A stretch of DNA of 64,000 nucleotides, from NCBI RefSeq assembly GCF_016055185.1, contig NZ_JAECVR010000001.1:508345-572344 (forward strand), given 5' to 3'. Shown one piece after another: positions 35,479-44,404 of this stretch. Position 1 is the stretch's first letter. Each line of letters starts with the position of its first letter. This DNA comes from Paenactinomyces guangxiensis. GTDB lineage: Bacteria > Bacillota > Bacilli > Thermoactinomycetales > Thermoactinomycetaceae. The notes below the pieces were generated by a model. The model did no database searches and was not told where the DNA came from. It worked only from the letters and a program-made list of their open reading frames with translations. A program made the translations under genes and the position numbers.

Positions 35479-36217
35479 GAACACTCACCCCCGGCACAAC
35501 CAGGATGCACAGCGTAAGGATTTCGATTCCTTCAATCACTGCACCGTAAACATCACCGGTGCACCCTCCCAGACGCTTCGTGACCTGCCAGCCGAAACAG
35601 AGGACCACAAAAGCAGCCGCTCCCAGTAAAACCCCTGCCCACCAGCGGGTGAGGAAAATAACGATGATGACCATACAAAGGAGGGCAAACAGGAAGCGGC
35701 GGACAGTTAACTTTTCTTTCATCCCTGTACCTGTTCCGTGTTCCTGGATATATGGAAAGGCATACATCATTCCCAGCACAGCAGTGCGTCCCAATACCGT
35801 TGCCGCAATGACTGACACTGCCAACGGATTTGCGGCGGGCAATGAAGCCAGCAAGCTCACTTTGAACAAAATAGAAAGAACACCGGCAAGAACCCCCATC
35901 GCTCCAACCCGGCTGTCCTTCATGATTTGCAGGGTGCGTTCCCGGTCCCTCCAGGCTCCAAGCCCGTCGGCCGTATCCATCAAGCCGTCCAAATGCAAAC
36001 CACCGGTTAAAAAAAACCAAAACGCGGCATCCATCACTGCCCGTACAAAGGCGGGAAACCATCCGGCGATCAGCATGTCAAACAGGGTGATAAGCGCTCC
36101 TAGAATCAGTCCGACCAGTGGATACCACATCGGGCTTTTCTCCCAGTCGTCCCGGTTCTCGCGCACAGGGACTGGTATCCGGGATAAAAAACCAATCGCG
36201 TGGAAGAAAGAATTCAT
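35450..36217 (-). CDS. cobS: Adenosylcobinamide-GDP ribazoletransferase (cobalamin synthase)
   Basis: About 255-aa multi-pass membrane enzyme that joins GDP-activated cobinamide to alpha-ribazole. N-terminus FFHAIGFLSRIPVPV and the motif GGLHLDGLMDTADGLGAWRDRERTLQIMKDSRVGAMGV hold the conserved Asp residues for metal and substrate; GRTAVLGMMYAFPY follows. The ATG at 36217 overlaps the cobU stop by four bases. Confidence 0.95.
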   Translation of the reverse strand: MNSFFHAIGFLSRIPVPVRENRDDWEKSPMWYPLVGLILGALITLFDMLIAGWFPAFVRAVMDAAFWFFLTGGLHLDGLMDTADGLGAWRDRERTLQIMKDSRVGAMGVLAGVLSILFKVSLLASLPAANPLAVSVIAATVLGRTAVLGMMYAFPYIQEHGTGTGMKEKLTVRRFLFALLCMVIIVIFLTRWWAGVLLGAAAFVVLCFGWQVTKRLGGCTGDVYGAVIEGIEILTLCILVVPGVSVHAIDLAPPW

Positions 36218-36759
36218 CCTTTTATCCTCCACGGAATACCGGATACAACCAGCCAAACCTCTTGCGCCGCCCCAGCCACTTGTTGGTTCACTTTCCCTAA
36301 AGCCTCTTGAAATAAACGCGCCACAGCGTGCATGGAAACACCGCCCAGCCCTGTCTCATCTGTAACGATCACCGCTGTCCGGGACCGCAAGGTTTTAATC
36401 AGCCGGTCTGTTTCCCCTGTCAGCTCCTCCAAAAACCGGTTCCTCTCCGCCTGTGTCCATATTTCTGTTGCATTTGCCTTCAACATCCGGTTGGAAACCC
36501 ATGTACTTAAACTGTCAATCAGCAAATCCGCCTCATCCGGGGTTTGCTCCACCGCCTCCGGCAAATAAACCGGCTCTTCCACCAGCCCCCATTCGTCCGG
36601 GCGGCGATACTTATGGCGGGCAATTTTCTCTTCCATTTCATCATCAGAAGCCATTCCTGTTGCTATGTAGATCACACATCCTGATCTGTCGCCGAACAAC
36701 GATTCAGCAAATCGGCTTTTGCCCGACTTTACCCCGCCGGTAATTAATCGAATACCCAC
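36214..36759 (-). CDS. cobU: Adenosylcobinamide kinase / guanylyltransferase
   Basis: 181 aa. It phosphorylates adenosylcobinamide and adds GMP from GTP. The N-terminus LITGGVKSGKSRFAESLFG is the P-loop; YIATGMASDDEMEEKIARHKYRRPDEW holds the conserved His that carries GMP; LLIDSLSTWVSN and VTDETGLGGVS complete the family pattern. The GTG start follows GGAGGATGGAG. Four-base overlap with cobS. Confidence 0.95.
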   Translation of the reverse strand: MGIRLITGGVKSGKSRFAESLFGDRSGCVIYIATGMASDDEMEEKIARHKYRRPDEWGLVEEPVYLPEAVEQTPDEADLLIDSLSTWVSNRMLKANATEIWTQAERNRFLEELTGETDRLIKTLRSRTAVIVTDETGLGGVSMHAVARLFQEALGKVNQQVAGAAQEVWLVVSGIPWRIKG

Positions 36760-36795
36760 ATCTCCATCCTCCGTTCTCTTGCGTTTGAAACCGTG

Positions 36796-37935
36796 TCATT
36801 CTTTCCTTTCCAAACAGGCGGATACCTCTGTAAGTGCAGAAATCAGTGTCTGGTTCTGGGACCGGGTTTTCACTGCTATGCGAAAATAGCGTTCATCCAG
36901 CCCTTGATACATCGAACAATCGCGAATGAGCAACCCTCTTTTCCCTAGTTCCTCCTGCAACTGCGATGCTGAAAGAAAAGCTTTTTTTGTTTGAATGCGC
37001 AAAAGGAGATAATTGGCTTCACCCGGAAATACCTCCAGCCAGGTCAGGCGTTCAAGATCGGCTTTCAATTGCGCTTTTTCTTCCCGTAACCAATTGTGTA
37101 CCTGTTGCGCAAATGCCTGGTTTACCTGTTGATCCAGGACCGTACAGCCCGCCACCTGTGCCAGGCTGTTCACACTCCAGGGGGTCTGCATCCGCTTCAG
37201 CTGACGAATTACTGAACTTGCAGCCACAACATAGCCGAGACGCAATCCCGGCAACGCATAAAATTTGGTCATTGACCGCACCACAATCGTGGTGGGAAAT
37301 CTCCGGATCTGATGAATAAAAGAACGATTTTCACCATCGGGCAGAAAGTCGATAAACGCTTCATCCATCACCAGCCAGGTTCCCGATCGGACAGCAGCAG
37401 CCGCCATTTCCTCCAGAAAGGAGAAAGAAAGCGAGTGCCCTGTGGGATTATTGGGAATACCGACAAAAACAAGGCCGGTTTGATTGATCAGTTGAATCGC
37501 CTCTTCCAGCGACGGCTGAAACTTCTTTTCCCATTTGGTAATGAGACTAGTGACAGCCATTTTTCTCTTTTTGGCAGCCGCAGAATATTCAGCAAATGCC
37601 GGTTCGATCACCCCGACCCGCTCCGGTCCCAGCACGGATAGCAAAAGGTCAATCAGCTCCGCGGCTCCGTTTCCCACTAGCACCTGGTCCGCGTCTATGC
37701 CGTGAAAAGTGGCAATCTGATGTTTTAACTTGCGCGATTCCGGGTCCGGATAACGGGTCAAAGCCGTCCAGCCCGGTTCGGACAAACATTCACGCAATCT
37801 CTCAACTACCGTTCCGGGAGGGCCGTACGGATAAATGTTGGAACTAAAATCAATCCATTCCCGCCCATTTACTGCAAAGATTTCCGCGGCTGTCACGATA
37901 TCACCGCCATGTCCGTACCGTTCCAGTCGTCCCAT
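36796..37935 (-). CDS. cobD: Threonine-phosphate decarboxylase
   Basis: 379-aa PLP enzyme that makes (R)-1-amino-2-propanol phosphate, the linker of cobalamin. N-terminus ERYGHGGDI and WIDFSSNIYPYGPP are typical; VVRSMTKFYALPGLRLGY carries the PLP lysine. It resembles histidinol-phosphate aminotransferase, but the start motif and operon decide the name. It is the first gene of the operon. The ATG at 37935 follows GAGGTG. No cobalamin riboswitch is seen in the about 100 bases upstream. Confidence 0.92.
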   Translation of the reverse strand: MGRLERYGHGGDIVTAAEIFAVNGREWIDFSSNIYPYGPPGTVVERLRECLSEPGWTALTRYPDPESRKLKHQIATFHGIDADQVLVGNGAAELIDLLLSVLGPERVGVIEPAFAEYSAAAKKRKMAVTSLITKWEKKFQPSLEEAIQLINQTGLVFVGIPNNPTGHSLSFSFLEEMAAAAVRSGTWLVMDEAFIDFLPDGENRSFIHQIRRFPTTIVVRSMTKFYALPGLRLGYVVAASSVIRQLKRMQTPWSVNSLAQVAGCTVLDQQVNQAFAQQVHNWLREEKAQLKADLERLTWLEVFPGEANYLLLRIQTKKAFLSASQLQEELGKRGLLIRDCSMYQGLDERYFRIAVKTRSQNQTLISALTEVSACLERKE

Positions 37936-38078
37936 TTCACACCTCATTTCTGAAAAAAACAACCACTGATGATTTCTATCGCTGATTCTATCTACTCATT
38001 CTAATGGAAAAGACGAAAGCTAAAAAGAGACTTTATCCCCTGTTGCTCACCAGCCAAATTTTGTAATTATCAAGCGGG

Positions 38079-38107
38079 TTGACAGGATAAAAAGACTCTT
38101 TTAGAAT
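38079..38107 (+). promoter_or_regulatory. phhA sigma-A promoter
   Basis: TTGACA, 17 bases, TAGAAT; places transcription start near 38114, at the head of the T-box leader. Confidence 0.85.
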
Positions 38108-38113
38108 TTCTTT

Positions 38114-38353
38114 AATGCTTAAAAGCGTATAAGTGATAAAGCGAAGCAATGACATATCCTCATCAGCAAGAAGAAGTAGCTAACGGCAACACAGCAAAAA
38201 GAGACCGGGTGGCTGGTGAAAACCCGGGTGTTCCGCTCATGCGAATTACACTTGCATTCAGGATGAACAACAAAGAGTGGGTGAACCATGGGTTTGCCAA
38301 GTAGGGTGGTACCGCGAAGCTTTCGTCCCTATGTTGACGGAGGCTTTTTTTGT
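38114..38353 (+). promoter_or_regulatory. T-box riboswitch, tyrosine-specific, phhA leader
   Basis: Stem I element GGGTGGCTGGTGAAAACCCGG, then GCGAATTACACTTGC with UAC specifier at 38247-38249, the same context as in the tyrS leader. The antiterminator GTAGGGTGGTACCGCGAAGC is at about 38301-38320, and the terminator stem GCTTTCGTC / GACGGAGGC with seven T is at about 38318-38352. The specifier says the switch senses uncharged tRNA-Tyr. Confidence 0.92.
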
Positions 38354-38411
38354 TTGGGCTTTTTCATGAACATACCAAGGCATTGCTGATCGCTGGGAGG
38401 AGTGAAATGAA

Positions 38412-40163
38412 ATGAGTGCTACGCAAACGCTAAACAAAAAAATCCCCGCACACCTTCTGAAGTATGTGGCAAAACAGGATTATACACAATATACCCCCGT
38501 CAATCAGGCCGTGTGGCGTTATGTGATGAGACAAAATTACCACTTTTTAAAGGATCGGGCCCACTCCGCCTATAGAAATGGTTTGCAAAAGTCCGGCATT
38601 TTGATGGAGCGCATTCCGCGTGTGGAAGAGATGGATGCCTGTTTACAGCCATTTGGCTGGGGAGCCGTTCCTATTGACGGGCTGATTCCCGGAGTCGCTT
38701 TTTTTGACTTCCAGGCACACGGCTTATTGCCCATTGCAACAGATATACGAACACTGGAACATATCTCGTATACCCCGGCTCCCGATATCATCCACGAGGC
38801 GGCCGGACATGCTCCCATCCTCTGTGATGAGACATACGCCCATTACGTGAAGCTATTTGGAAAAATTGGGAGAAATGCGCTGGCAAGCAAAGAAGAGCAT
38901 GAGGTCTTTCAGGCCACGCGCCACTTATCCAAGTTGATGGAGGACCCGAACTCCACTCCTGACATAATCGCTGCTGCCGAAAAAGAACTGCAGGAGAAAG
39001 TGGAACAATCGGACGTGATCTCTGAGGCAACACAGATTTCAAGACTTTACTGGTGGACGGTAGAATACGGATTGATCGGAGATTGTGACCGCCCGTCTAT
39101 TTATGGTGCCGGACTGCTTTCTTCCACTGGTGAAAGCCGTCACTGTTTATCCGATCAAGTAAAAAAGCTGCCTTTTGATTTAGAAACCTGTATCCAAACC
39201 GATTACGATGTAACCCGGCCACAGCCGCAGCTCTTTGTCTGCAAAGATTTTGGCCAGCTGATCGAGGCGGTTGAACTCTTTTCCAGACGGATGGCCTTTA
39301 AGACGGGAGGCACTCAGGGCTTGATCAAAGCCGTTCGTTCCGGTGATACAGCCACTGCCGAATACAGTTCCGGCCTTCAAGTGAGCGGCACTTTTGACAA
39401 ACTTACTTTCGATGATCACGGAGAAGCTGTTTACTTACAAACAATGGGACCTACCGCTTTAGCCCATGGAGGAAAAGAGCTTCCCGGACATGGTAAGGCA
39501 ATGCATTCCGACGGTTTTGGCTCACCGGTCGGCAAAGCAAAAGGCTTCCATAAGCCGCTGGAGCTTTTATCTCCGGCTGATCTGCATCTTTATGACATCC
39601 ACATCGGAAGCAAAATCGAATGGAACTTTGAAAGCGGAATCCGAGTTCACGGAGTCATTAAAGACTGGATCTGCCGCCAAAACAGGATTCTCCTTCTAAC
39701 TTTGTCCTCTTGTACCGTTGTTTACCGGGATAAAATCCTGTTTCGCCCGGAATGGGGAGACTACGATCTGGCGGTCGGGGAAAAAATCACTTCAGTCTTT
39801 GCCGGTGCCGCAGACCCTGAGCAATTTTTTGCCGATGTTGTTGAACATGAGCAACAATCCGGACAAACTCACCAGCTCCCCTCTCTTTCAACGCTGGATC
39901 ACCTTTACCGGGCCGTTCGCTATGTCAGGGAAGGGAAAGAGTCAATAACCATCCTGCCAACTATTGTTCGAACGTTAAATGATCTGTACCCGGAAGATTG
40001 GTTGCTCCGCATCGAGATTTTGGAACTTCTCGCACAGACTCCTCTCTTTGCCAAGCATCCGATAAAAAAACAGGTAGAAGAACATCTGCTTCAACTTACG
40101 GAAAAAAAGCCGAGACTGAAATCTTTGATCGATAATGGCATGAAACTGGTCAACTTTTGCTAA
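38412..40163 (+). CDS. phhA: Aromatic amino acid hydroxylase (phenylalanine 4-hydroxylase), long form
   Basis: 583-aa pterin- and iron-dependent hydroxylase, probably turning phenylalanine into tyrosine. The iron site is HEAAGHAP with a Glu in WWTVEYGLIG; IYGAGLLSSTGESRHCL follows. The catalytic part ends near residue 310. A C-terminal extension of about 270 residues is shared with long Bacillus homologues and has no known domain. The ATG follows GGGAGGAG. A tyrosine T-box precedes it, so the enzyme is made when tyrosine is short. No pterin-recycling gene (phhB) is nearby. Confidence 0.9.
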   Translation: MSATQTLNKKIPAHLLKYVAKQDYTQYTPVNQAVWRYVMRQNYHFLKDRAHSAYRNGLQKSGILMERIPRVEEMDACLQPFGWGAVPIDGLIPGVAFFDFQAHGLLPIATDIRTLEHISYTPAPDIIHEAAGHAPILCDETYAHYVKLFGKIGRNALASKEEHEVFQATRHLSKLMEDPNSTPDIIAAAEKELQEKVEQSDVISEATQISRLYWWTVEYGLIGDCDRPSIYGAGLLSSTGESRHCLSDQVKKLPFDLETCIQTDYDVTRPQPQLFVCKDFGQLIEAVELFSRRMAFKTGGTQGLIKAVRSGDTATAEYSSGLQVSGTFDKLTFDDHGEAVYLQTMGPTALAHGGKELPGHGKAMHSDGFGSPVGKAKGFHKPLELLSPADLHLYDIHIGSKIEWNFESGIRVHGVIKDWICRQNRILLLTLSSCTVVYRDKILFRPEWGDYDLAVGEKITSVFAGAADPEQFFADVVEHEQQSGQTHQLPSLSTLDHLYRAVRYVREGKESITILPTIVRTLNDLYPEDWLLRIEILELLAQTPLFAKHPIKKQVEEHLLQLTEKKPRLKSLIDNGMKLVNFC

Positions 40164-40167
40164 ATGA

Positions 40168-40210
40168 ACAGCCACACCGGAAAAATTCCAATCCGATGTG
40201 GCTGTTTCTG
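40168..40210 (+). terminator. phhA terminator
   Basis: Stem ACAGCCACACCGG / CCGATGTGGCTGT followed by TTCTGT. The dispersed repeat starts within its tail. Confidence 0.85.
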
Positions 40211-40250
40211 TAAAGGTGTGTATAAGAATCAGGATTGCTGTCCAATCAGG
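40204..40250 (+). repeat. Dispersed repeat, subtype A diverged copy
   Basis: TTTCTGTAAAGGTGTGTATAAG then AATCAGGATTGCTGTCC: the core CTGTGAAAGTGTGTG with small changes, again directly after a terminator, as at 722 for tyrS. Confidence 0.4.
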
Positions 40251-40331
40251 CTGCACCCTGTGTCATTCCCGTTCACAAACCTTAAAATTCAAATTTGTCA
40301 TATTCTACAAATGTTTTTGTTGCTAGAAAAG

Positions 40332-40360
40332 TAGACATATTTACGAATATATGATATAAA
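40332..40360 (+). promoter_or_regulatory. Promoter of 139-aa gene
   Basis: TAGACA, 17 bases, TATAAA; 32 bases before the start codon. Confidence 0.6.
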
Positions 40361-40392
40361 AAGGTCTCCAACCAAAGTCAGGAGAATGCTTG

Positions 40393-40812
40393 ATGAGCAA
40401 AGAAATTCATTTTCGTTCCCAGTTTTTTGCCAAAGATGCGGTAAGGGAAAAAGAAGATTGGCTCAATGAACACTTTGCCAAAGGTTATGTGATCGTGGAG
40501 CTGAAGGAAATCGAGTCCGGATATTTTGCCCATCTCGTATCTGACCCGAGAACAGGGGTTTTTACCCGGATTCGTTTTTTTGCCCGTGGATTGGAAAAGC
40601 AAATGGATGATTGGATTACCAGTAAATTTATCAACGGCTGGTCCCATGACGTACATCCTTCCACCGACGGATACTGGGTAATCATCTACAGGGAAGATGA
40701 GGAAAAGCTGCCGCCGCTTCGCTTTCTGATATTAAATCAATTTATTGAACTATGGTGGTTATGGTTGATTGGAACAATCGTCTTTGGACTGCTCTGGTAC
40801 AACAGTTCGTAA
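40393..40812 (+). CDS. Unknown 139-aa tail-anchored protein
   Basis: Soluble N-terminal domain of about 105 residues (REKEDWLNEHFAKGYVIVELKEIE ... KQMDDWITSKFINGWSHDVH), made of two similar WL/W-x3-F-x-G units, then one C-terminal membrane helix (LWWLWLIGTIVFGLLWY). The repeat of tryptophan-rich halves recalls DUF2812-type domains, but identity is not established. AGGAG lies eight bases before the ATG. Monocistronic, convergent with cobT. Confidence 0.72.
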   Translation: MSKEIHFRSQFFAKDAVREKEDWLNEHFAKGYVIVELKEIESGYFAHLVSDPRTGVFTRIRFFARGLEKQMDDWITSKFINGWSHDVHPSTDGYWVIIYREDEEKLPPLRFLILNQFIELWWLWLIGTIVFGLLWYNSS

Positions 40813-40854
40813 CATTCCGTCCGCTTTAACTGATGGTGTGCATCGCATTTTTTG

Positions 40855-41901
40855 TCACTCGGGACCCGGCAGTCCTAAATCGGCAAAAGTGGCCATTTCC
40901 CGTGAGAGGGCAACTGCGGCATCAAAGAGCGGAAAGGAAAGGGCGGCCCCGCTTGCTTCTCCCAAACGCATCTCCGCATCAATGATTGGCCGGAGGCCCA
41001 GTTCTTCCAATAATATGGAGTGAGCCGGCTCGGCGGAAAGATGGGAGGCAAACAGATAAGAACGGACTCCGGGGATCATTTTCACGGCAATGAGTGCAGC
41101 TGCCGTGGAGATCAGTCCGTCTATCACGACAGGTATTTGCGCCGCTGCCGCTCCGATGATACACCCCACCATTCCTGCGATTTCCAACCCTCCGACTTTA
41201 CATAGCACCTCGAGCGGGTTTCCGGGGTCAGGCTGGTGTTTGTGAAGAGCTGTCTCAATCACATGGATTTTATGCCGGTAACTTTCTTCCTGAATACCTG
41301 TGCCCCGGCCTGTCAGCTCTGTGACGGGCATCTTCGTGAAAACGGCGGCAATGGCTGTACCCGCCGTCGTATTCCCAATCCCCATTTCCCCCACAGCTAA
41401 GAGCCGGACCCCTTCTTGTTTAAGTGTATCCACAACTCCCAAGCCCGTTTCGGCTGCTTTCAGCGCTTCTGCTTTTTCCATTGCCGGCATATTCATAAAA
41501 TTAGCCGTTCCCGCACGAATTTTACGATTCATCACCCCCTCCGGAACATCTATAAGCAAGCTACCAACGTCGACTACGCACACTTCGGCTGCCGTCTGTC
41601 TGGCAAGGACGTTAATGGCGGCTCCACCCCGGATAAAATTTTGGATCATAAGGCCTGTCACTTCCTGGGGATAAGCACTGACTCCCTCTCCGGCCACTCC
41701 ATGATCGGCACACATGACGACAATCGCTTTTTTGCTGACATCGGGAATTTTTTGGCTGGTGATCCCGGCCAGGCGGATGACCATCTCTTCCAATTGTCCC
41801 AGGCTGCCGAGTGGTTTGGTCAGCTGATTCAAATGTTTGCGCGTCTCTTCCTGTACTTTCGTATCAATCGCTGGTATCTCGGGAAAAATATTTTTTTCCA
41901 T
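40855..41901 (-). CDS. cobT: Nicotinate-nucleotide-dimethylbenzimidazole phosphoribosyltransferase
   Basis: 348 aa. It activates the lower-ligand base (dimethylbenzimidazole) to alpha-ribazole phosphate, the substrate line for cobC and cobS. Motifs: KPLGSLGQLEEMVIRLAG, VVMCADHGVAGEGVSAYPQEVT, GEMGIGNTTAGTAI and TGRGTGI; the catalytic Glu lies in LIDAEMRLGEASGAALS near the C-terminus. AAGGAG precedes the ATG at 41901. It is separate from the main cob operon by phhA. A frame extending upstream to 42021 runs through a dispersed repeat and is not part of the gene. Confidence 0.95.
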   Translation of the reverse strand: MEKNIFPEIPAIDTKVQEETRKHLNQLTKPLGSLGQLEEMVIRLAGITSQKIPDVSKKAIVVMCADHGVAGEGVSAYPQEVTGLMIQNFIRGGAAINVLARQTAAEVCVVDVGSLLIDVPEGVMNRKIRAGTANFMNMPAMEKAEALKAAETGLGVVDTLKQEGVRLLAVGEMGIGNTTAGTAIAAVFTKMPVTELTGRGTGIQEESYRHKIHVIETALHKHQPDPGNPLEVLCKVGGLEIAGMVGCIIGAAAAQIPVVIDGLISTAAALIAVKMIPGVRSYLFASHLSAEPAHSILLEELGLRPIIDAEMRLGEASGAALSFPLFDAAVALSREMATFADLGLPGPE

Positions 41902-41912
41902 CCGGAGTCTCC

Positions 41913-42028
41913 TTTTTTCTGTGAAAGTGTCGATTGTGTGAAAGTGTCGATTGAATAATCTAGCGGAGAAATCATATTTGCGGCGAGTGACTTTAGCTGC
42001 CGGTACGGAACGGAGTCCCACAGGGACA
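41913..42028 (+). repeat. Dispersed repeat, subtype B long copy
   Basis: Starts CTTTTTTCTGTGAAAGTGTC; a 17-base unit GTGAAAGTGTCGATTGT is nearly duplicated in tandem (41921-41954). It continues GAATAATCTAGCGGAGAAAT, GACTTTAGCT, ACGGAGTCCCACAGGGACA. The copy at 63895-63982 matches block by block, and both stop matching right after CAGGGACA. It occupies the cobT leader. Confidence 0.8.
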
Positions 42029-42031
42029 AAT

Positions 42032-42059
42032 AGTTCTAAGAGTTGAAACTCTAAGAACT
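42032..42059. repeat. Perfect 13-bp hairpin
   Basis: AGTTCTAAGAGTT-GA-AACTCTAAGAACT, an uninterrupted stem with a two-base centre, four bases beyond the end of the subtype B repeat. There is no T-run on either side, so it is not an ordinary terminator. The remaining DNA to 42200 shows only a minus-strand ATGATATAAT (42161-42166 region), a possible cobT promoter. Confidence 0.7.
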
Positions 42060-42201
42060 TCTATGCCTCAATATGATTTCGGAGCGGATCTAATCAGATA
42101 ACTTACATCCTGGGGGTTGTGACGCATCCAGTTATGAGGGTTTTATGACCGGTTCCCATTATTATATCATCCCTTATTGTTATAAGTTTTAAAAATAAGT
42201 A

Positions 42202-42229
42202 TTGATCCTGCTTCAAATTTTGCTACAAT
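42202..42229 (+). promoter_or_regulatory. leuCD promoter
   Basis: TTGATC, 16 bases, TACAAT, about 60 bases before leuC. No leucine T-box is visible in this short leader. Confidence 0.65.
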
Positions 42230-42287
42230 ATTGAACAATATATTTTTTAGTTAGTCGAGAATACAGAATAGTTGAGGTGAGCTGAAA

Positions 42288-43727
42288 GTGAAACCACGTA
42301 CCATGTTTGAAAAGATCTGGGATCGGCACGTCATTGACCAGCAAGAAGGAAAGCCGGCCATCCTGTACATTGATCTCCATCTCGTCCATGAAGTAACTTC
42401 CCCTCAGGCGTTTGAAGGTTTGCGCATGGCAGGGCGCCGTGTCCGCCGTCCGGATTTAACTGTTGCCACCATGGATCATAATGTCCCCACCACAGATCGT
42501 TCCCTGCCTGTTACAGACCCCGTCTCCCGAAAGCAAATGGAAACCCTCGCCAAAAATTGCACAGAATTCGGCATCCAGCTATATGATCTCCATCACTCAC
42601 AGCAAGGGATTGTCCATGTCATCGGGCCGGAGTTAGGTCTGACTCTGCCCGGGAAAACGATTGTCTGCGGAGACAGCCACACCTCCACCCACGGTGCTTT
42701 TGGGGCCCTTGCTTTTGGGATCGGCACCAGTGAAGTGGAACATGTTCTCGCCACCCAATGCTTGCAGCAAGCGAAGCCGAAGACGATGGAAGTGCATTTT
42801 AAAGGGGCACTTCCCCGTGGTGTTACGGCAAAAGATGCGATCCTCGCCGTCATCGCCCAGATTGGAACAGACGGTGCTACCGGTTATGTGATTGAATACA
42901 CCGGGGAAGCGATCCGCAACATGTCAATGGAGGAAAGAATGACGGTTTGCAACATGTCAATCGAAGCAGGAGCCCGTGCCGGCATGATTGCTCCCGATGA
43001 AACCACCTTCAGCTATTTACGGGGCCGCCCTTATGCCCCCGAAGGAGAAGCATTTGAACGTGCTGTCTCCGAGTGGCGGGAATTACAGAGCGATGAGGGG
43101 GCTGTTTACGACAGCAGGGTAGAGATTGACGCCTCCCAAATCGCCCCGCAGGTGACTTGGGGAACGAGCCCCGGAATGGGAACAGATATCACGCAAGCTG
43201 TTCCCGATCCTGAATCATTCCCGACAGAGACCCAAAAAAAATCAGTTCGCCTTGCTTTGGAATATATGGGGCTCACCCCGGGGACACCGATGAAAGAGAT
43301 TCAGATTGACCGTGTCTTTATCGGTTCCTGCACGAACTCACGTCTCGAAGATCTGCGTGCCGCCGCCCGGGTAGTGAAAGGATACCGGGTCTCCTCCCGC
43401 GTCCAGGCCATGGTAGTACCCGGATCACAAGCGGTGAAGCGCCAGGCAGAGGAAGAAGGATTAGATCAAATCTTTAAGGAAGCCGGGTTTGAATGGCGTG
43501 AGTCGGGCTGCAGCATGTGTCTCGCCATGAACCCGGATATTTTACAACCGGGGGAACGCTGTGCTTCCACCTCCAACCGAAACTTTGAAGGGCGGCAAGG
43601 CCGCGGCGGCCGAACTCATCTCGTCTCTCCGGAAATGGCTGCGGCCGCTGCAATCAAAGGACATTTTGTCGACATCCGCGAATGGACATATCTCAGTGAA
43701 GGAGGAAAAATTCATGCAGCCACTTAA
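42288..43727 (+). CDS. leuC: 3-isopropylmalate dehydratase large subunit
   Basis: 479-aa iron-sulfur enzyme that isomerises 2- to 3-isopropylmalate in leucine synthesis together with LeuD. The N-terminus [16 protein letters not shown] and the motifs [48 protein letters not shown] and [13 protein letters not shown] supply the three cluster cysteines. The GTG start has GAGGTGAG upstream. It overlaps leuD by 14 bases. leuA and leuB are not in this window. Confidence 0.97.
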   Translation: MKPRTMFEKIWDRHVIDQQEGKPAILYIDLHLVHEVTSPQAFEGLRMAGRRVRRPDLTVATMDHNVPTTDRSLPVTDPVSRKQMETLAKNCTEFGIQLYDLHHSQQGIVHVIGPELGLTLPGKTIVCGDSHTSTHGAFGALAFGIGTSEVEHVLATQCLQQAKPKTMEVHFKGALPRGVTAKDAILAVIAQIGTDGATGYVIEYTGEAIRNMSMEERMTVCNMSIEAGARAGMIAPDETTFSYLRGRPYAPEGEAFERAVSEWRELQSDEGAVYDSRVEIDASQIAPQVTWGTSPGMGTDITQAVPDPESFPTETQKKSVRLALEYMGLTPGTPMKEIQIDRVFIGSCTNSRLEDLRAAARVVKGYRVSSRVQAMVVPGSQAVKRQAEEEGLDQIFKEAGFEWRESGCSMCLAMNPDILQPGERCASTSNRNFEGRQGRGGRTHLVSPEMAAAAAIKGHFVDIREWTYLSEGGKIHAAT

Positions 43728-44316
43728 ACAGCATCAAGGTATTGTCTGTCCGTTAGACCGGGCTAATGTAGATACAGATGCCATTATCCCCAAGCAATTT
43801 TTAAAACGTATTGAGCGTTCCGGATTTGGCCAATTTTTATTTTATGACTGGCGTTTTAATGAAAAAGGGGAATTGGTGCCCGACTTTGTTCTCAATCAGC
43901 CTCAATATGAGACAGCCTCTATTTTGCTTGCCAGAAACAACTTCGGCTGTGGTTCTTCAAGAGAACACGCTCCCTGGGCACTGATGGATTTCGGATTTCG
44001 GGTGGTCATTGCACCGTCGTTTGCCGATATCTTCTACAACAACTGTTTTAAAAATGGCATGTTGCCTGTCCAGTTGAGCGAAAAACAAGTGAATGCATTA
44101 TTTGAAAAAACTGCGCAAAAAGAGCATTATCGTTTAACCGTTGATCTGGAATCACAACAAGTCTGTGATGATGACGGATTAAGCTACTCCTTCACAGTGG
44201 ATGAATACCGCCGTTACTGTTTGTTAAACGGCTTAGATGATATCGGCATCACCTTGCAATCGGAACAACGCATTGCAGCCTATGAAGCAAATCTTCCCTC
44301 ATATTACTCCGTATAA
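43714..44316 (+). CDS. leuD: 3-isopropylmalate dehydratase small subunit
   Basis: 200-aa partner of LeuC carrying the swivelling substrate domain. Typical: [22 protein letters not shown] and [46 protein letters not shown]. The ATG at 43714 follows AAGGAGG. It is translationally coupled to leuC, and a terminator follows. Confidence 0.97.
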   Translation: MQPLKQHQGIVCPLDRANVDTDAIIPKQFLKRIERSGFGQFLFYDWRFNEKGELVPDFVLNQPQYETASILLARNNFGCGSSREHAPWALMDFGFRVVIAPSFADIFYNNCFKNGMLPVQLSEKQVNALFEKTAQKEHYRLTVDLESQQVCDDDGLSYSFTVDEYRRYCLLNGLDDIGITLQSEQRIAAYEANLPSYYSV

Positions 44317-44360
44317 AATGAATCAATGAACAAACGTTTCATTGCCATCTTTTATTTAAA

Positions 44361-44388
44361 AAATCCGGCCCGCCCGATGGCCGGATTT
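44361..44388 (+). terminator. leuCD terminator
   Basis: Stem AAATCCGGCC-CGCCCGAT-GGCCGGATTT; weak T-run after it. Confidence 0.75.
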
Positions 44389-44404
44389 AATTCTCTATCG
44401 GCAG

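Noticed and set aside
41902..42021. N-terminal extension of cobT
   Set aside because: It is formed by the subtype B repeat; the family start and a good ribosome-binding site are at 41901.
42245..42275. CodY-like box before leuC
   Set aside because: GAATACAGAATAGTT matches the CodY consensus too loosely to call without binding data.
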